From Aedes albopictus (lineage: Eukaryota; Arthropoda; Insecta; Diptera; Culicidae): 64,000 nucleotides of DNA. Positions 11,492-22,699 of the stretch are shown piece by piece. The position numbers were made by a program, and so were the translations under genes. Location of the stretch: assembly GCF_035046485.1 (NCBI RefSeq), contig NC_085137.1, positions 131,010,703-131,074,702 on the forward strand, given 5' to 3'. Under the pieces are notes generated by a model. The model did no database searches. It saw only the letters and a list, made by a program, of their open reading frames with translations, and was not told where the DNA came from. Each line of letters opens with the position of its first letter. Position 1 is the stretch's first letter.

Positions 11492-12019
11492 TAGGACAGA
11501 TCGGCGAAGTACTAGATTTGTAGTAATGAACTGAATTTTAGTATGGTGAGAAGGTCAATTCTCAGTTTCTGCAATGGGGCACGTTCGGTGTAGTACTAGA
11601 TTTGTAGTAATGAGCTGAATTTTTGTATGGTGAGAAGGTCAATTCTCCGTTACTGCAATGAAAAGGTGCAAAAAGCGTGGGTATTATGATTCCTTGCCTA
11701 AAATGATGCTGTTTGAGCAAAACTTTGGATAACTATGTTGTTTATGTTGCAAGAAATGGAGAAAACAACGACACTGTTGCCCAAAGTTTTGCTCAAACAG
11801 CATAAAATTAGGCAAGGAATCATAATACCCACGCTTTTTGCACCTTTTCACTGCAGAAACGGAGAATTGACCTTCTCACCATACAAAAATTCAGCTCATT
11901 ACTACAAATCTAGTACTTCACCGATCTGTCCTATTAAACAGAAACAGAGAACTGACCTTCTCACCATACTAAAATTCAGCTCATTACTACAAATCTAGTA
12001 CTACACCGAACGTGCTCCA
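11492..12019. mobile_element. 356-bp foldback element, copy 4, interrupted by copy 5
   Basis: The left part (11492-11574) and right part (11934-12019) match the outer arms of the family. The middle of the element is missing and a complete copy 5 sits in its place. This is either insertion with deletion or recombination between palindromes. Confidence 0.7.
11575..11933. mobile_element. 356-bp foldback element, copy 5 (nested)
   Basis: This is a full-length palindrome beginning TGGGGCACGTTCGG and ending GATCTGTCCTA, lying inside copy 4. No clean target duplication flanks it. Confidence 0.75.
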
Positions 12020-13375
12020 TTGACTTTAATTCTTTACAAGGCTAGATACTATACGTATCTCACCGCATTCCAAAAAATGTGTCGATTGTTCCAAAATTGA
12101 CTGAATTATAGCAGAAAAGGTGCCCAAAATAGGGCTTAGGAAGAAAACATCGAAAGACAAAACGTCGAAAACGTCGAAAACGAATGATCTAAGCAAATAG
12201 TGAGTTCCTTATTCTTTTAAAGGATACTCATTCTTTCACTTGAATCTGCCAACTAGTTCAGAGGGGAGCCTTCCTGAGGCTCCCTGAAACAACACCTCAG
12301 GGTGGGCATGTTTCTTGACCAGTTCTTCACGGGTAGGGAATATTCGCACTGTCGTATATAAAAACTCACATCACGTCACGTTAGGTGTAACATTACTTAT
12401 TCCTGGACTTTCCTGGCCTTTTCTTCTCTTACTTCTTTGGAGCCCCTTCTACTGGCACCCAGTGCCCTTAATGTTATCTCTAAAAAACTGACTGAATTGA
12501 AGAGAAGTTTCTCGAAGAATCTTTTGACGATTTTTTGAAGGAAATACCTAATATACATTTTTGAAAAACACTCAATATAATGCACAGGTACATTTTGTAG
12601 AATACTTTGGAGGAATTCTTAGAATATAATATGTATTGGGAAATTTTCTAGCAATAACGGAAAGGACGCAGTGACAATTTCTAGAAAAGATGTCTGAATA
12701 GGAGTCCTTTTGATAGACTACCTGAAGCAAACACTGAAGAAATACCTAGAGGAATCACTCTCGGGAAATGCCTGAACAAACCTCCGCCGTTGGACGTCTG
12801 GAAGTAATATTCACGGAAATTCCTGAATGTCAATGTGTAAATGTTTCCAGTTTTCCTAATGGAGCTTTACTTCAGCAAGACAGTGATTTTTTTGAAGTAT
12901 TCATCTAGTAATGTCTCCAGGAATCTTAGTAGATTTCCAGTTTTTTTTTCAAACATTTGACGTGCAACACTTGCAAGGGTAGTTTGGAAAATATAGAGGG
13001 ATTTTTTTTTTCAAAAAAAAAAAGTATCTTGATAAATGATGAAACCATTTAAGAATGAATTCCACTGGTAACTCGGACAGATTCTTATCGATACTCATCT
13101 AGTAGCTCCTGATGGATTACTCCAGGGATGTATAGAGTATTTGTCAAGGAACTCTTGGAAACTGTTTTGATTTTTTAGGAACTTTTGAAAATACAGTAAA
13201 GCGACAAGTGAAGATGACCGTGACGATTATTGAAGAATTCTTCCAGCAATCCAACAGTGATTAAACAATAAAAAATTGTCGGAAACTGTTTCTAAAATTA
13301 TCTTCAATAACTTATTTAATTAAAATAGCATTTCAAAAGGTATCTCAAAACATTTTGTAGAGAAATGTTAGGTAA
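12020..13375. other. No gene seen; sparse degenerate repeat
   Basis: From about 12600 scattered GGAATTC/CTGGAGG words indicate old 12-bp repeat. T- and A-runs occur at 12935-13025. No exon, RNA or transposon end could be supported. Confidence 0.4.
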
Positions 13376-13535
13376 ACCCTGGTCGATCCATGAAATTTTC
13401 GTAATGGAACTGACTTCCTTGGGCGTAGAGTATCTTCGTGTCTGCCATGCGATATTCACATGCAAAATGATCATTGACTCTGGAAGCTCTCAGTTAATAA
13501 CTGAGAGCAAGAACAAGAACACCAAGAAGAAGAAG
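13376..13535 (+). mobile_element. tRNA-derived SINE, family 2 (Feilai-like), 3' part
   Basis: The segment from ATTTTCGTAATGGAACTGAC through CTCTCAGTTAATAACTGAG to an AAG-rich tail matches the body of the SINE found in pieces at 42855-44170. The tRNA-like head is missing, so this is a 5'-truncated copy. The AAG tail at 13520-13543 is the expected 3' end. The Feilai-like label is from memory of Aedes SINEs, not from a search. Confidence 0.6.
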
Positions 13536-15599
13536 AAAAAGATGATTATTTTGTGAAAAGAGCTGCGGGATGCCAGATGATTTTTTTTTTGTAAAATATT
13601 TAACTTTTTTCAAAAATTTTCCCATACGAAAGTAAAATACCCCCTCTGACTCAAAAATCGGTGTGTCATATAAAACGGAATATGTACGGGTACTCAAAAT
13701 CTGTATATATGGCATCCCTAGTTACAAGAGTAAAGAGTGTTAAAATTGCTTAAACATGTTTATATATAACTTGCAGATAACTCAAGAGATAACTTTTAGA
13801 TTTTACGATCGTATTTGAACAGAATTATTATAGTTTCTAACATACATTTTTTGAGGAGTTCCTATCGGAATTTCTTTAGAAGTTTCTTCTGGGAATCAAT
13901 CAGATTTTCCTTTTTAAATTCCTTATAAAGTTTGCATGGATACTCTACTCATCTAGGAGTTCTTCCTGAAACTGGAATTCATTAGATAAGATTTTACCTT
14001 AAAAATCCTTTTGTTATTCCTACTCCGGGTGCTTCTTCAGAGATTGCTGCAGAAATGCTTTCAAGATTTTATTTTCCTGAAATTTCTTCTAACATTCCTG
14101 CATGAGATCCTCCTGGAGTTCCCCTAAAAGTTCTTCCTGAAATTCCTCCATTTTTTTCTGATGTTTGATCAGGAGTTCCCTCTGGAATTCTTTTAATCTG
14201 GTCACAGATCACAGGGTTTGACGGAATATATTACCTTTAACACTTTAATGCGCCTCCAACGGATCTTTGAGAACCGACTGTTACAAATAAAGTATGACTG
14301 ATTTATCAGCAATGCTCGATAAACAGTAGGGACCTGCTAGGGTACAGTACTTTCTATACCCAAAAAACACTTCCAGTCGGTTGAGTCTGGAAAGGTTTTG
14401 AGAATCGTAGTTAATCATAATGAAAACTTATATGTTTTGAGGCGAATCTTAGAATCTTTTTGGAATCAGCTTCCCACTATTCGGTTACTTTTAACAAAAA
14501 ACTTCTAACTACGCACAAAACTCAATTCAAATATGCAATAAAAAGTACTTTCTCGTGAATTCAATTTGCTCATACATAGTTCTCGACATTTGATTGACTT
14601 ACGTGATTTAATTTTCATTTTCATTATTTTTATATGTGATAATTTTATGAATAAACCCTAATATGTTTCGAATGCCTGATGCTTAATAATGTTTTCTTGC
14701 AATATTAACTTAAAACTAATAGTAGGAAAGTGCAGCATTGAATAGTGCTTGCTTATAGATTCGAAGTTAACGTGTGATCAAGACTTAATACGCATATTTG
14801 ATGAAATCGACAAAAACTGACTACTGACGAAGTCTTACGTAATCTATTTATGACAAATTAGAGATTTTTTTTTACGTTTTTCGATTGAGTGTATGAAATG
14901 ATTTCCATAGTTTTATATCCTTCAAAAGAAGAATAATAAAGATGTTGAAAAGTCCAAGGCTTGTGCAGTCTCTGCTGTGTGGTCCAATGAACACCAGGAT
15001 TTATACTACCTTAGGTAGACACAATGAACCATATCCAGACATTTAGGTACTGTTATGAATGGTATCCTAGGTAGGTAGATATCATATTTAGACAACGAGA
15101 AATGTAGACACTACACATAGTTTGGACCTGTTTGGACCGTTGCTGGACGAAAGAAAACTTTCAAAGATAAAAAACAGTACTAAAATGAGGATAAAAAAAA
15201 TGAACATAACGAACACATCGATCGTCTAACAGATCATAGACACACCAAAGATTACTGAATTACAGGGACCATATGACAAAACCGAAACTTTCACTCCTTC
15301 TACCGTAACCTTCTGAGTCAGTACGCAACAGTGTCTTAATGGACGACATGTTCCGTGCACGGTTGGTGAACCGCTTCTAATGGATAACGTTCTCCATCCT
15401 ATCCAAAGGACTAGTGAACTGTCGTTGTCGAAATAAACGAATCGTGTCCCTCCATATAGACGCGATACGATTGTGCGCACGGTGATGGGAGAGGCTTCTA
15501 CGTCGCTCGGCGTGCCGCTAGAAACCTTTTTGAAAAAGAGGAGTTCCTTCTGGAATTCTTTTAGTGAATTCTTTTGGTTGCAGTCCCTGGTCGTATAAA
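13536..15599. other. AT-rich DNA, nothing recognised
   Basis: Degenerate TTCCT repeat is present at about 13850-14200. The remainder shows no splice-bounded exon or known element. The longest minus-strand frame (15226-15603, 125 aa) has no domain I recognise and no supporting neighbours, so I do not call it. Confidence 0.4.
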
Positions 15600-16780
15600 A
15601 CAACTCTGGGATTCTTCTAGGAATTTACCCAAGAGCTTCTTCTGGCATTCCAGCAAGGGTCCTTTTTTGGTACCTGCAAGAATTCCTTCTGAAATTCATC
15701 CATAAATTCCTACAGGAGTTTCTTCTGATCTCCCTCCAGAATCGTTTTTAGAAATTCTCCAGGATTTCATATTTGATAATTATTATCCAAAAGTTCCTCA
15801 AGGATTTTTTTCTGGAGGTCTTACTGGGATGGAATCCTTCAGAAGTTCCTTTTGCGAGCCCTGATGAAGTTCTTGGATTCCATCAGGAGTTCTATCTGGC
15901 TTTCTAGCAGGAAATTCTCCTGAGGTTGAGCACCGATGCCTGTAAGGCCGAAAAATCATCAAGTACTTCTGGGATACGCCCAGAAAATACTCGTTATAGG
16001 ATTCCTCCATGAACTTCTGCTGGATGCGTTCCAGAATCGTCTTCAGAAATTCTCCAGAGTTGCATATTGGGTATCCTTCGAGAGTTCCTTCAGGGGATTC
16101 CCCAGAAGTTTATTCTGGAAAGAATCCTCTAGGAGTTCAATATGGGAATAACTTTCCCAGAGTTCTTTAAGAAGGTCTCCCAGGAGTATTTTTTCTATGA
16201 ATCCTTAATGAGATCCTAAAATTCCAAAGAGCTTTTTGTTTTTGGAATTCTACAGAATTTTCTACTAAAAAAAAATCCTTCAAACAAGCTTCTTTCTGAG
16301 AATAAGTTTCTTTTGAAAATCCAACAGAAATTCCTTCTGAGAGCTCTCCTAGATTTATAGCTGGAAATCTTCATGAGTATCTTCTGGAATCCTCCAGGAT
16401 TTCTATCTTCTGAAGATTTGCCAGGAATTTCCATGGAAAATTCTTCTTATTTCTTGCGCAAATTCCATGACAAATTCTTTCAGGGAATCTTCCTGCAGTT
16501 TGTTCTAGGAATCACCCAAGAGGCCTTTTCGGTACTCCTTCAGAAGTTCCTTGTGAAGTTTCTTATGAAAACCATACAGGTATACTTTTCAGAACCCCTG
16601 CGAAATTTTCTTTATGGAATCGCTTAGGAGTTGCTTCTGGAAATCCTCCATATAATATAATAGTTATAACTTCCTGAAGAAATCCCTGGATGAAACTCTT
16701 GTAAAGTGATTCTCGAAGGAATCCCAAACTAAACACGGGTAAGATACTCTAAAGGAACTTCTGAAGGAATTTCGAAAGAA
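15600..16780. repeat. Degenerate 12-bp-period repeat, TTCTTCTGGAATTC polarity
   Basis: AGTTCCTTCTGGAATTC-like words recur every 12 to about 50 bp across the tract. Short frames on both strands are composed of the repeat and are not genes. If the Eps15 call is right, this lies in its second intron. Confidence 0.7.
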
Positions 16781-17208
16781 TCCTTAAGTAGAAACACCAG
16801 TGAAATTGTCTTAATACAAAAAACCTAAAAGTAAACAATGGAACAGAAACAAATGACTCTATCATCCGAATGTGTTTCCAAGTGCTGGAATAATTGAACC
16901 CTGCGTGTAATCGTTTTCTTTGTACATACCACTTCTGCAAGTTTATTACAATTTGAAGTTTGAAAATGTTTTGATAAAAAAAATATTGTTTCGCATGTTT
17001 TGCGCTGCTTGAGATGATTTTTAAAAGGAATTGCTTATATGGCACCTCATGTGTTTCTAAACGCAGGAGATAGATATCGTCACCACTAGGTGGATTAATT
17101 TTTTTTCATTGCTTGGATGCCTTCTACCTCCTGACGTATCTTGCATAAGAATTTTGATTCCTATTTCAAGTTTTGCAATATGAATGATAAGGAATATTTG
17201 ACACTTAC

Positions 17209-18001
17209 CTGTTTGTAATAGGCTTCGTATATCAGGATGTGATCACCAGCGATCTGCAAAGAATTGGCCCGATCAAAACATTGATCTGTCATGATGATTT
17301 CTTACGCTATGCTGTGGCTCAGCGAAGAGCCTTTTGCTTCTTTATGATTGGCTTAAAAGCTGAACTTCGAAAGAATCGAAAAATTTTCACGTTTCAGTCA
17401 GACAGCTCTAAACAAGCACAAAACGGCGGACACACTTCACTGCAAAAGCTAAGAATTTCACAAAACAAAAATGAGATTTTATCTTCTTAGAGACAACAAA
17501 AATAACACTCAATACGCAAGAAACGGGATTCTTCACAACTCTTTTCCCTTTTCTCAATTTCTAAGGAAGAAAACACCACTTATGCCCAATCGGAATGTTA
17601 CGCTAGAAATAGTAAATTTCGATCGCCTGCTATCCGAGCAAAGAAGAACCACTCCAGCCAGCAGTAATCCTCGAAGGAACGATGACGAACGGTCCGACCC
17701 CTTCCCCACAAACGGTGCGGTGCGGAGGAACGGGAATTCTACGCGCAAGAAACGTCAAAACCGAAGGAATTTTTTCTCTTCCTGAATTTTTTCTCTTCCT
17801 CTACTACTCTATCAATCGCGGGGGTGATAAGAAATGGAAAATCGTCCGCAAATTGCACAATCCCGCACGGATTCGCGGAAATTTTATCACTACCGGAACC
17901 GGGAGCACCCGCGGCACCTTTTGGCGACACTTTCGAACCGGATCGAACGCAATTTCACCCGTAAAACAGCGAATTTAGTTTACCTTCAAGATATCGGGCA
18001 T
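17209..18001 (-). CDS. Eps-15: Eps15-like endocytic adaptor, first two coding exons (partial)
   Basis: On the minus strand ATG at 18001 opens a 6-codon exon (17984-18001, MPDILK) ending AAG before a GTAAAC donor. After a 730-nt intron with a TTTGCAG acceptor comes a 45-nt exon (17209-17253, IAGDHILIYEAYYKQ) that ends CAG before a consensus GTAAGT. Both junctions are phase 0. The YEAYYKQ segment is the very start of the first EH domain of insect Eps15, the adaptor that binds NPF motifs at clathrin-coated pits (family knowledge). The EH core that should follow is not found in the left 17 kb, so the next intron probably runs out of the window. The upstream sequence is CpG-rich, as expected of a promoter. 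The identification rests on 21 residues plus splice signals. Confidence 0.65.
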
Positions 18002-18135
18002 TTTTGACTTTTCTGAAAAATATCGGATTTTGCTCTGGCGATGCGAGCGAGCGATGATGATTGGTTCGGCTCGGCGCTCCTCGCTCGCTCGGTTTCATGG
18101 GACAACGACGTCGACGTCGGAGCGAGCTCTCGGGC
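18002..18135 (-). promoter_or_regulatory. CpG-rich 5' flank of the Eps15-like gene
   Basis: The sequence is much richer in CG than its surroundings (GAGCGAGGAGCGCC, CGACGTCGACGTCG) and lies immediately upstream of the proposed start codon. No TATA box is evident, which is consistent with a housekeeping-type insect promoter. The transcription start is not determined. Confidence 0.4.
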
Positions 18136-18914
18136 AGTGTTGGCATGTTTTATTTTATGGTTTATTGTGATACACTTTGTCCTTTTTTTACGTCCATGCT
18201 TGGCAGAGCGACAAAAAATTCTACCGCTAAGACAATGAGCAAACTCAACAGTTTTATATTTTTTAAAACATCTTCGTGATTAGGAGAAGTGTACAAAAAT
18301 ATAAAAATGTGTATTTTGATCATTATTTTGTCGGTAGAATTTTTTTTCGCTAAGCCAATAGTGGACGTAAATCAAGGTTTAGGTGTAAAAGCTTGATAAA
18401 TCTGTTTGTGATTCAAACGCGTTTTTATATTGATTTGCCAGAGAAATGTTGTATGAGTTTCACAAGATTTTGAAAATTTACGCCAGATTAACCTAGGTAC
18501 TTCCTTTGAATCTGTTACCACTTTTTGCAAAACTTATTAAACGTTGAACAGTAAATCAATATGCAGATAAAATATGCAAATTTGGCAGCTCTGCTAACTT
18601 GCACAATCCGACCGATTTCCAGGCGTCGGAGCGAGATGGCGCTGTCGGCGCTTGGAAGCGTCGTGTGCCTCATGTGCCTCAGTGGCCAAAGAAGAAAATG
18701 TGGGGCACTGAAGGAAAAAGGACAAATTTTAGGATGGATTTATTATGCGATGTGACCGCCGGCGGTGCGGAAATTGATGTTTTATCCTACTTAGAAATGT
18801 CGCAACTCAATTTGGAATAGTGCGTATTGTGGCTCTGAACTTGATAAGTGCAACCATGCTGTCTGACAGCATTTTGACCACAGAAAACAAACGTCTAACT
18901 TTGATTTTTGCCTT
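18136..18914. other. Unique DNA, nothing recognised
   Basis: A moderately GC-rich patch at 18600-18790 carries short frames without a known domain. It could be a distal regulatory region of the Eps15-like gene, but nothing specific supports that. Confidence 0.35.
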
Positions 18915-19080
18915 GGGAAAGATTCAAATATTACGTCCATCAATTTTTGGGATTTCTAGAACCCCCCTCCCCCCTCTGTCACGCATTTTTCCTATACCTA
19001 TTACACGCAGTGTCACACTTTTGTAGACCAACCCCCCCCCCCCCTCCCCCAAATGTTGGACGTAATTTTTGAACGGTCCC
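18915..19080. mobile_element. Short MITE with C-rich interior
   Basis: The ends are diverged inverted repeats: ATTACGTCCATC on the left and its counterpart GGACGTAATTTTTGAACGG on the right. The interior has two poly-C tracts. Its length is about 166 bp, and no target duplication is fixed. Confidence 0.5.
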
Positions 19081-19275
19081 TTGTGTAAAACTTTGTAACG
19101 GTCATATCAAAGTATGTGGTTGTACCACCGACGAACCGACGTGACAGTGGTGATTCAAAACTGTCCCCCCCCCCCAAATTTAACGGTCGACCAGCGAAGC
19201 GAGCGAACGCTTCTGTCAAATCAGCGCAGACGCGAACCTCTCCCTATATGAATACACGGGGGTTTGGAGTCAAGC

Positions 19276-19373
19276 CACAGACAAACAGACATACTACTTA
19301 GAAGAAAATTGCTTCAAAAACATCGTTTGGCATCTCACTAGCACCCTCTATAATGCTCAGTCCGAAGCATTAA
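19276..19373. mobile_element. CACAGACAAACAGAC MITE, family 1, partial copy
   Basis: The left end CACAGACAAACAGACATACT and the first 95 bp of family 1 (including the ATCGTTTGGCATCTCACTAG block) are present and then stop. The next copy begins at 19374. Confidence 0.65.
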
Positions 19374-19755
19374 CACAGACAAACAGACATACTATTCAAA
19401 TCAGAATCATCGCACGATTTAACGGTCATTTCGAAAATGAAATGTGTTTCGGACTGTGCTCGCATGTGTCATGGTGGCGCTGCTGTGCCTCAAATTTGTA
19501 GAGAAATAAACGCGACGCCGATCAATGTTTACATAAAATGACTCAATCATGAACCTTAATTCATGTTTTATTAATGGATGACACAACGGGGGAGTCGTCA
19601 CCTGCTAAATTTTTACATCGAGCCGGGGGAAACAACACCTGCAAATGAATGCTTCGGATTGAGCATTATAGAGGGTGCTAGGGAGATGTCAAACGATGTT
19701 TTTGAAGCAATTTTCTTCTGTTTGTCTGTGGTAATATGTCTGTTTGTCTTCATAG
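19374..19755. mobile_element. CACAGACAAACAGAC MITE, family 1, full-length copy
   Basis: This copy has the same body as the element at 48393-48773, in the opposite orientation. The right end is disturbed by a short extra TGTTTGTCTGTG before the usual terminus. A 60-codon open stretch inside is conserved between copies only because the DNA is. Confidence 0.7.
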
Positions 19756-20115
19756 ATGATTGGTTGAAGTAATTCTTCAAAGATTGCTAGAAAATATTCC
19801 TTTAACAGTTCTTGAAAGGGCTCCTAAAAATCTTGGAAGACTTCTTAGAAGACTTTCTAGAAGAACTCTCACAAGAATAGCTCGAGAAGTTCTTGCGAAA
19901 GTACCTGGAGGAGCTCCACCATAAATCTTGATGATATTCCTGAAAGCATTTCTGGCAAACTTTTGGAGAAACGCAAAAAAATCAGGGAAAGTCCAGGAAG
20001 ACCTTCCGAAGGAACTTCTAAATGAATTGCAGGAATAATTTGGAAAAAAAAATCAGAAAAAAAATCCAGCAAGAATTTACAAAGAAATGTTTGAGGCATA
20101 TTAATGGGCATTTTT
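19756..20115. repeat. Degenerate 12-bp repeat patch
   Basis: TTCTAGAAG, CTCGAGAAGTTC and GGAGGAGCTCC words continue the window-wide degenerate repeat for about 350 bp before the RTE remnant. Confidence 0.5.
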
Positions 20116-20119
20116 TTTT

Positions 20120-21515
20120 ATTATCGTACAAATTGGGCCGCCCGTCGACCAGCACGTGGTCTATCTGGGAGCAAGTGTCACCACAACAACAGCGCAAGAG
20201 GTGATAGGTACCACTCGTAACGCCAACGTAATGGTTGGTTTGACGAGGACTGCCAACGAATGACGAACGAAAAGAATGCCGCCAGAAGTCGAATGTTAGT
20301 GGTCGCTACCCGGCAGAACAGAGAGCGGTACAGGGTTGCAAGAGCAGAAGAGAAACGAATCCACCGCAGAAAAAAACGGCAACATGAAGAGAGTGTTATT
20401 GCTGAAGCGCAGGAAAGTATGGACAGGAACAATATGCGGAGGTTTTATGCAACTGTCAATGGCGCGCGGCACAAGACTGCGCCAGTGCCCGCCATGTGCA
20501 ATGACCGGGAAGGAAATTTGCTGACAGACAAACCAATGGTGGCAGCCAGGTGGAAGGTGCACCACAGACTGTCTGTGGGTGCACTTCGAAGATTTGTTGA
20601 ATGGTAGCAGCGAAGGAGCACCCAGGAACAGGATTAACATAATGGATGACAGTCAAGCAGTGGAACCACCAACACTGGATGAGGTAAAAAGGCCCTTAAG
20701 GAGCTGAAAAACAGCAAGGCTGCTGGGAAGGACGAGATCCCGGTCGAACTTCTTAAGCACGGAAACGAGCAGCTACATCAATCAATCCATCAGATTATTA
20801 TAAAGATTTGGGAGGATGAAGAATTGCCCACTAGTTGGTTGGATGGCCTCATATGCCCAATCTACAAGAAAGGGCACAGACTGGAGTGTGCCAATTACAG
20901 AGGGATTACCCTTTTAAATTCGGCGTATAAGATACTGTCGCGTGTCGTGCTCAACAGACTGCGACCTCTTGAGGAGTCCTTCGTCGGCGAATACCAGGCT
21001 GGTTTTCGTGAGGGCCGATCAACGACGGATCAAATGTTTGTCCTGCGGATGATCCTAGATGAGTTTCGGGAATATAACTTTCAGACTCACCATCTGTTTA
21101 TTGATTTTAAAGCAGCGTACGATTCAGTGAAAAGAAATGAGCTTTGGCAGATAATGTCAGAACATAGTTTTCCGGCAGAACTAAATAATTAGACTGATTC
21201 GCGCAACGCTGGATGGATCAAAATCAAGTATTCGGATCGCGAACGAAGTGTCTACGTCATTTGTGACCTTGGAAGGATTGAAGCAGGGGGATGCTCTTTC
21301 AAATTTATTGTTCAACATTGCACTCGAAGGAGCGATTAGGAGGTCAGGCGTGCAGAGGAATGGCTCTATCATCACACGGTCGCACATGCTCCTCGGTTTT
21401 GCGGACGATATTGATCTCATCGGCATCGATCATAGGGCAGTAGAGGAAGCTTATGCTCCTCTGAAGAGAGAGACAGCGAGGATAGGCTTGACGATTGACT
21501 CTACCAAAAAAAGAC
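20120..21515 (+). pseudogene. RTE-like LINE, reverse transcriptase remnant with frameshifts
   Basis: The plus strand encodes a recognisable RT in successive frames. The pre-RT region has WFDEDCQRMTNEKNAARSRM. A finger segment has LICPIYKKGHRLECANYRGI. QAGFREGRSTTDQM follows, then the catalytic Asp region FIDFKAAYDSVKR. After a frame change come GLKQGDALSNLLFNIALEG and the FADD box (GFADDIDLIG). Frame breaks occur near 20610-20690 and 21185-21195, and the reading ends at about 21515 where a SINE begins, so the endonuclease and C-terminal parts are missing. Family style suggests the RTE clade; the level of identity was not measured. This is a dead, truncated copy. Confidence 0.8.
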
Positions 21516-21690
21516 AATTACACCGTCTTCGACCTTGCGGCCTCTACAGACTGAACATTACAAACATACGACAACGGACAACACATATAACACCCAGTGG
21601 CCCAGTGGAGAATTTTCCGTTCGACGAAAAGTTTTCCCCGATTGGAGCGGGAATCGAACCCACACTCCGAGGCTTACGAGACACCTAAAC
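21516..21690 (-). mobile_element. tRNA-derived SINE, family 3
   Basis: On the minus strand a tRNA-like segment with B box GGGTTCGATTCCCGCTCC is followed by a body with CCACTGGGTGTTATATG and AGTCTGTAGAGGCCGCAAGG. It is fused directly to the end of the RTE remnant, so it either inserted into that LINE or replaced its 3' part. Confidence 0.6.
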
Positions 21691-21796
21691 CACAGACAAA
21701 CAGACATACTACTAAATTCGCAATCATCGCACGATTTAACGGTCATTTAAAAAATATAGCGTGGTTCGGACTGTGCTCGCATCCGTCATGGTGGCG
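21691..21796. mobile_element. CACAGACAAACAGAC MITE, family 1, half copy
   Basis: Only one end and about 100 bp of body (CGCACGATTTAACGGTCATT block) are present. The copy is truncated where the GGCGTAGCC element begins. Confidence 0.65.
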
Positions 21797-22047
21797 CCAG
21801 TGGCGTAGCCAGAAATTGTCTCTGGGAGGGGTTTTCAACGGTCAATGATACCTTATTTGATTTGCCACTTACATTTTGTAAACAGTAATGAGTAATTGTA
21901 TTCGTAGTTTGAAAATAGCGGCGCAGCCGAAAAATTTTTTCGTCGCACAGCGCTTTATACTGAAAATTTGTTCCAAAATTTTTGGCTCTGGGGGGGGGGG
22001 GGGGGGGGGTTTAACCCTAAAACCCCCCCCCGTGGCTACGCCAGTGG
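21797..22047. mobile_element. MITE with TGGCGTAGCCA ends
   Basis: The termini CCAGTGGCGTAGCCA and TGGCTACGCCAGTGG are inverted with one mismatch. Such ends recur in arthropod hAT-like MITEs (inference). The interior contains a run of about 20 G at 21989-22008 and a run of C near the right end, which may cause sequencing error here. Confidence 0.6.
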
Positions 22048-22699
22048 GTCATATGGAATCCTTAAATCCATAATCATATGGAAGCCTTAAACTTCAGTTT
22101 TTGGAGTGTTCCGAATAAAAAAATATGTTCATGTTCGAAATGCGAGGAAAAAAAATCCTCCAATGCGTTCCATATCCCTAAATATGATGCTAAGTATCTG
22201 GTTTGGAGTAAAAAATTGCAAATAATCGTCAAAACTCCAATTTTGCATGAAAAAACCAAGTTTTAAGGCATGTTTTGGCAGTTTTTGGTGAAAAGTATCA
22301 TAAAAATGACTACTTTGATGAAAAGTTTGTTTGGGACAAAGATAGGCTACAAAATATCTACAAAAGCAAGCTAAAAAATTTAAAATTGGTCAAATGGTTG
22401 AAAAGTTATAGGACTATATAGGTTATTAGTTATAGGATTAAATTAAATCTTCAAAAACTCATATTTTGCGTGACTTTGAAAAAAAAATGATGTTCTACGA
22501 ATTTATTCGAAATTTAATTTGTGAGAAATTCATAAAAAAAAGATTAAAAATCGGTTGAAAATTGAGAAAGTTATGGCACTTGAAGTGAAACACCTTTTAT
22601 TACTCGAAAATTCAACTTTGAAGCGATTGCGCGACCTCTAAGTCTCAATATTTTTAGCTTAAACTCAGAGGTTTCTTTTTTTGTGTCAAATGAGCTTAC
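22048..22699. other. AT-rich DNA, nothing recognised
   Basis: No transposon ends, RNA or exons are visible. Short frames on both strands lack codon bias or domains. Confidence 0.4.

Noticed and set aside
15226..15603. 125-aa minus-strand frame as a gene
   Set aside because: No recognisable domain, part of it is degenerate repeat, and no splice or promoter signals support it.
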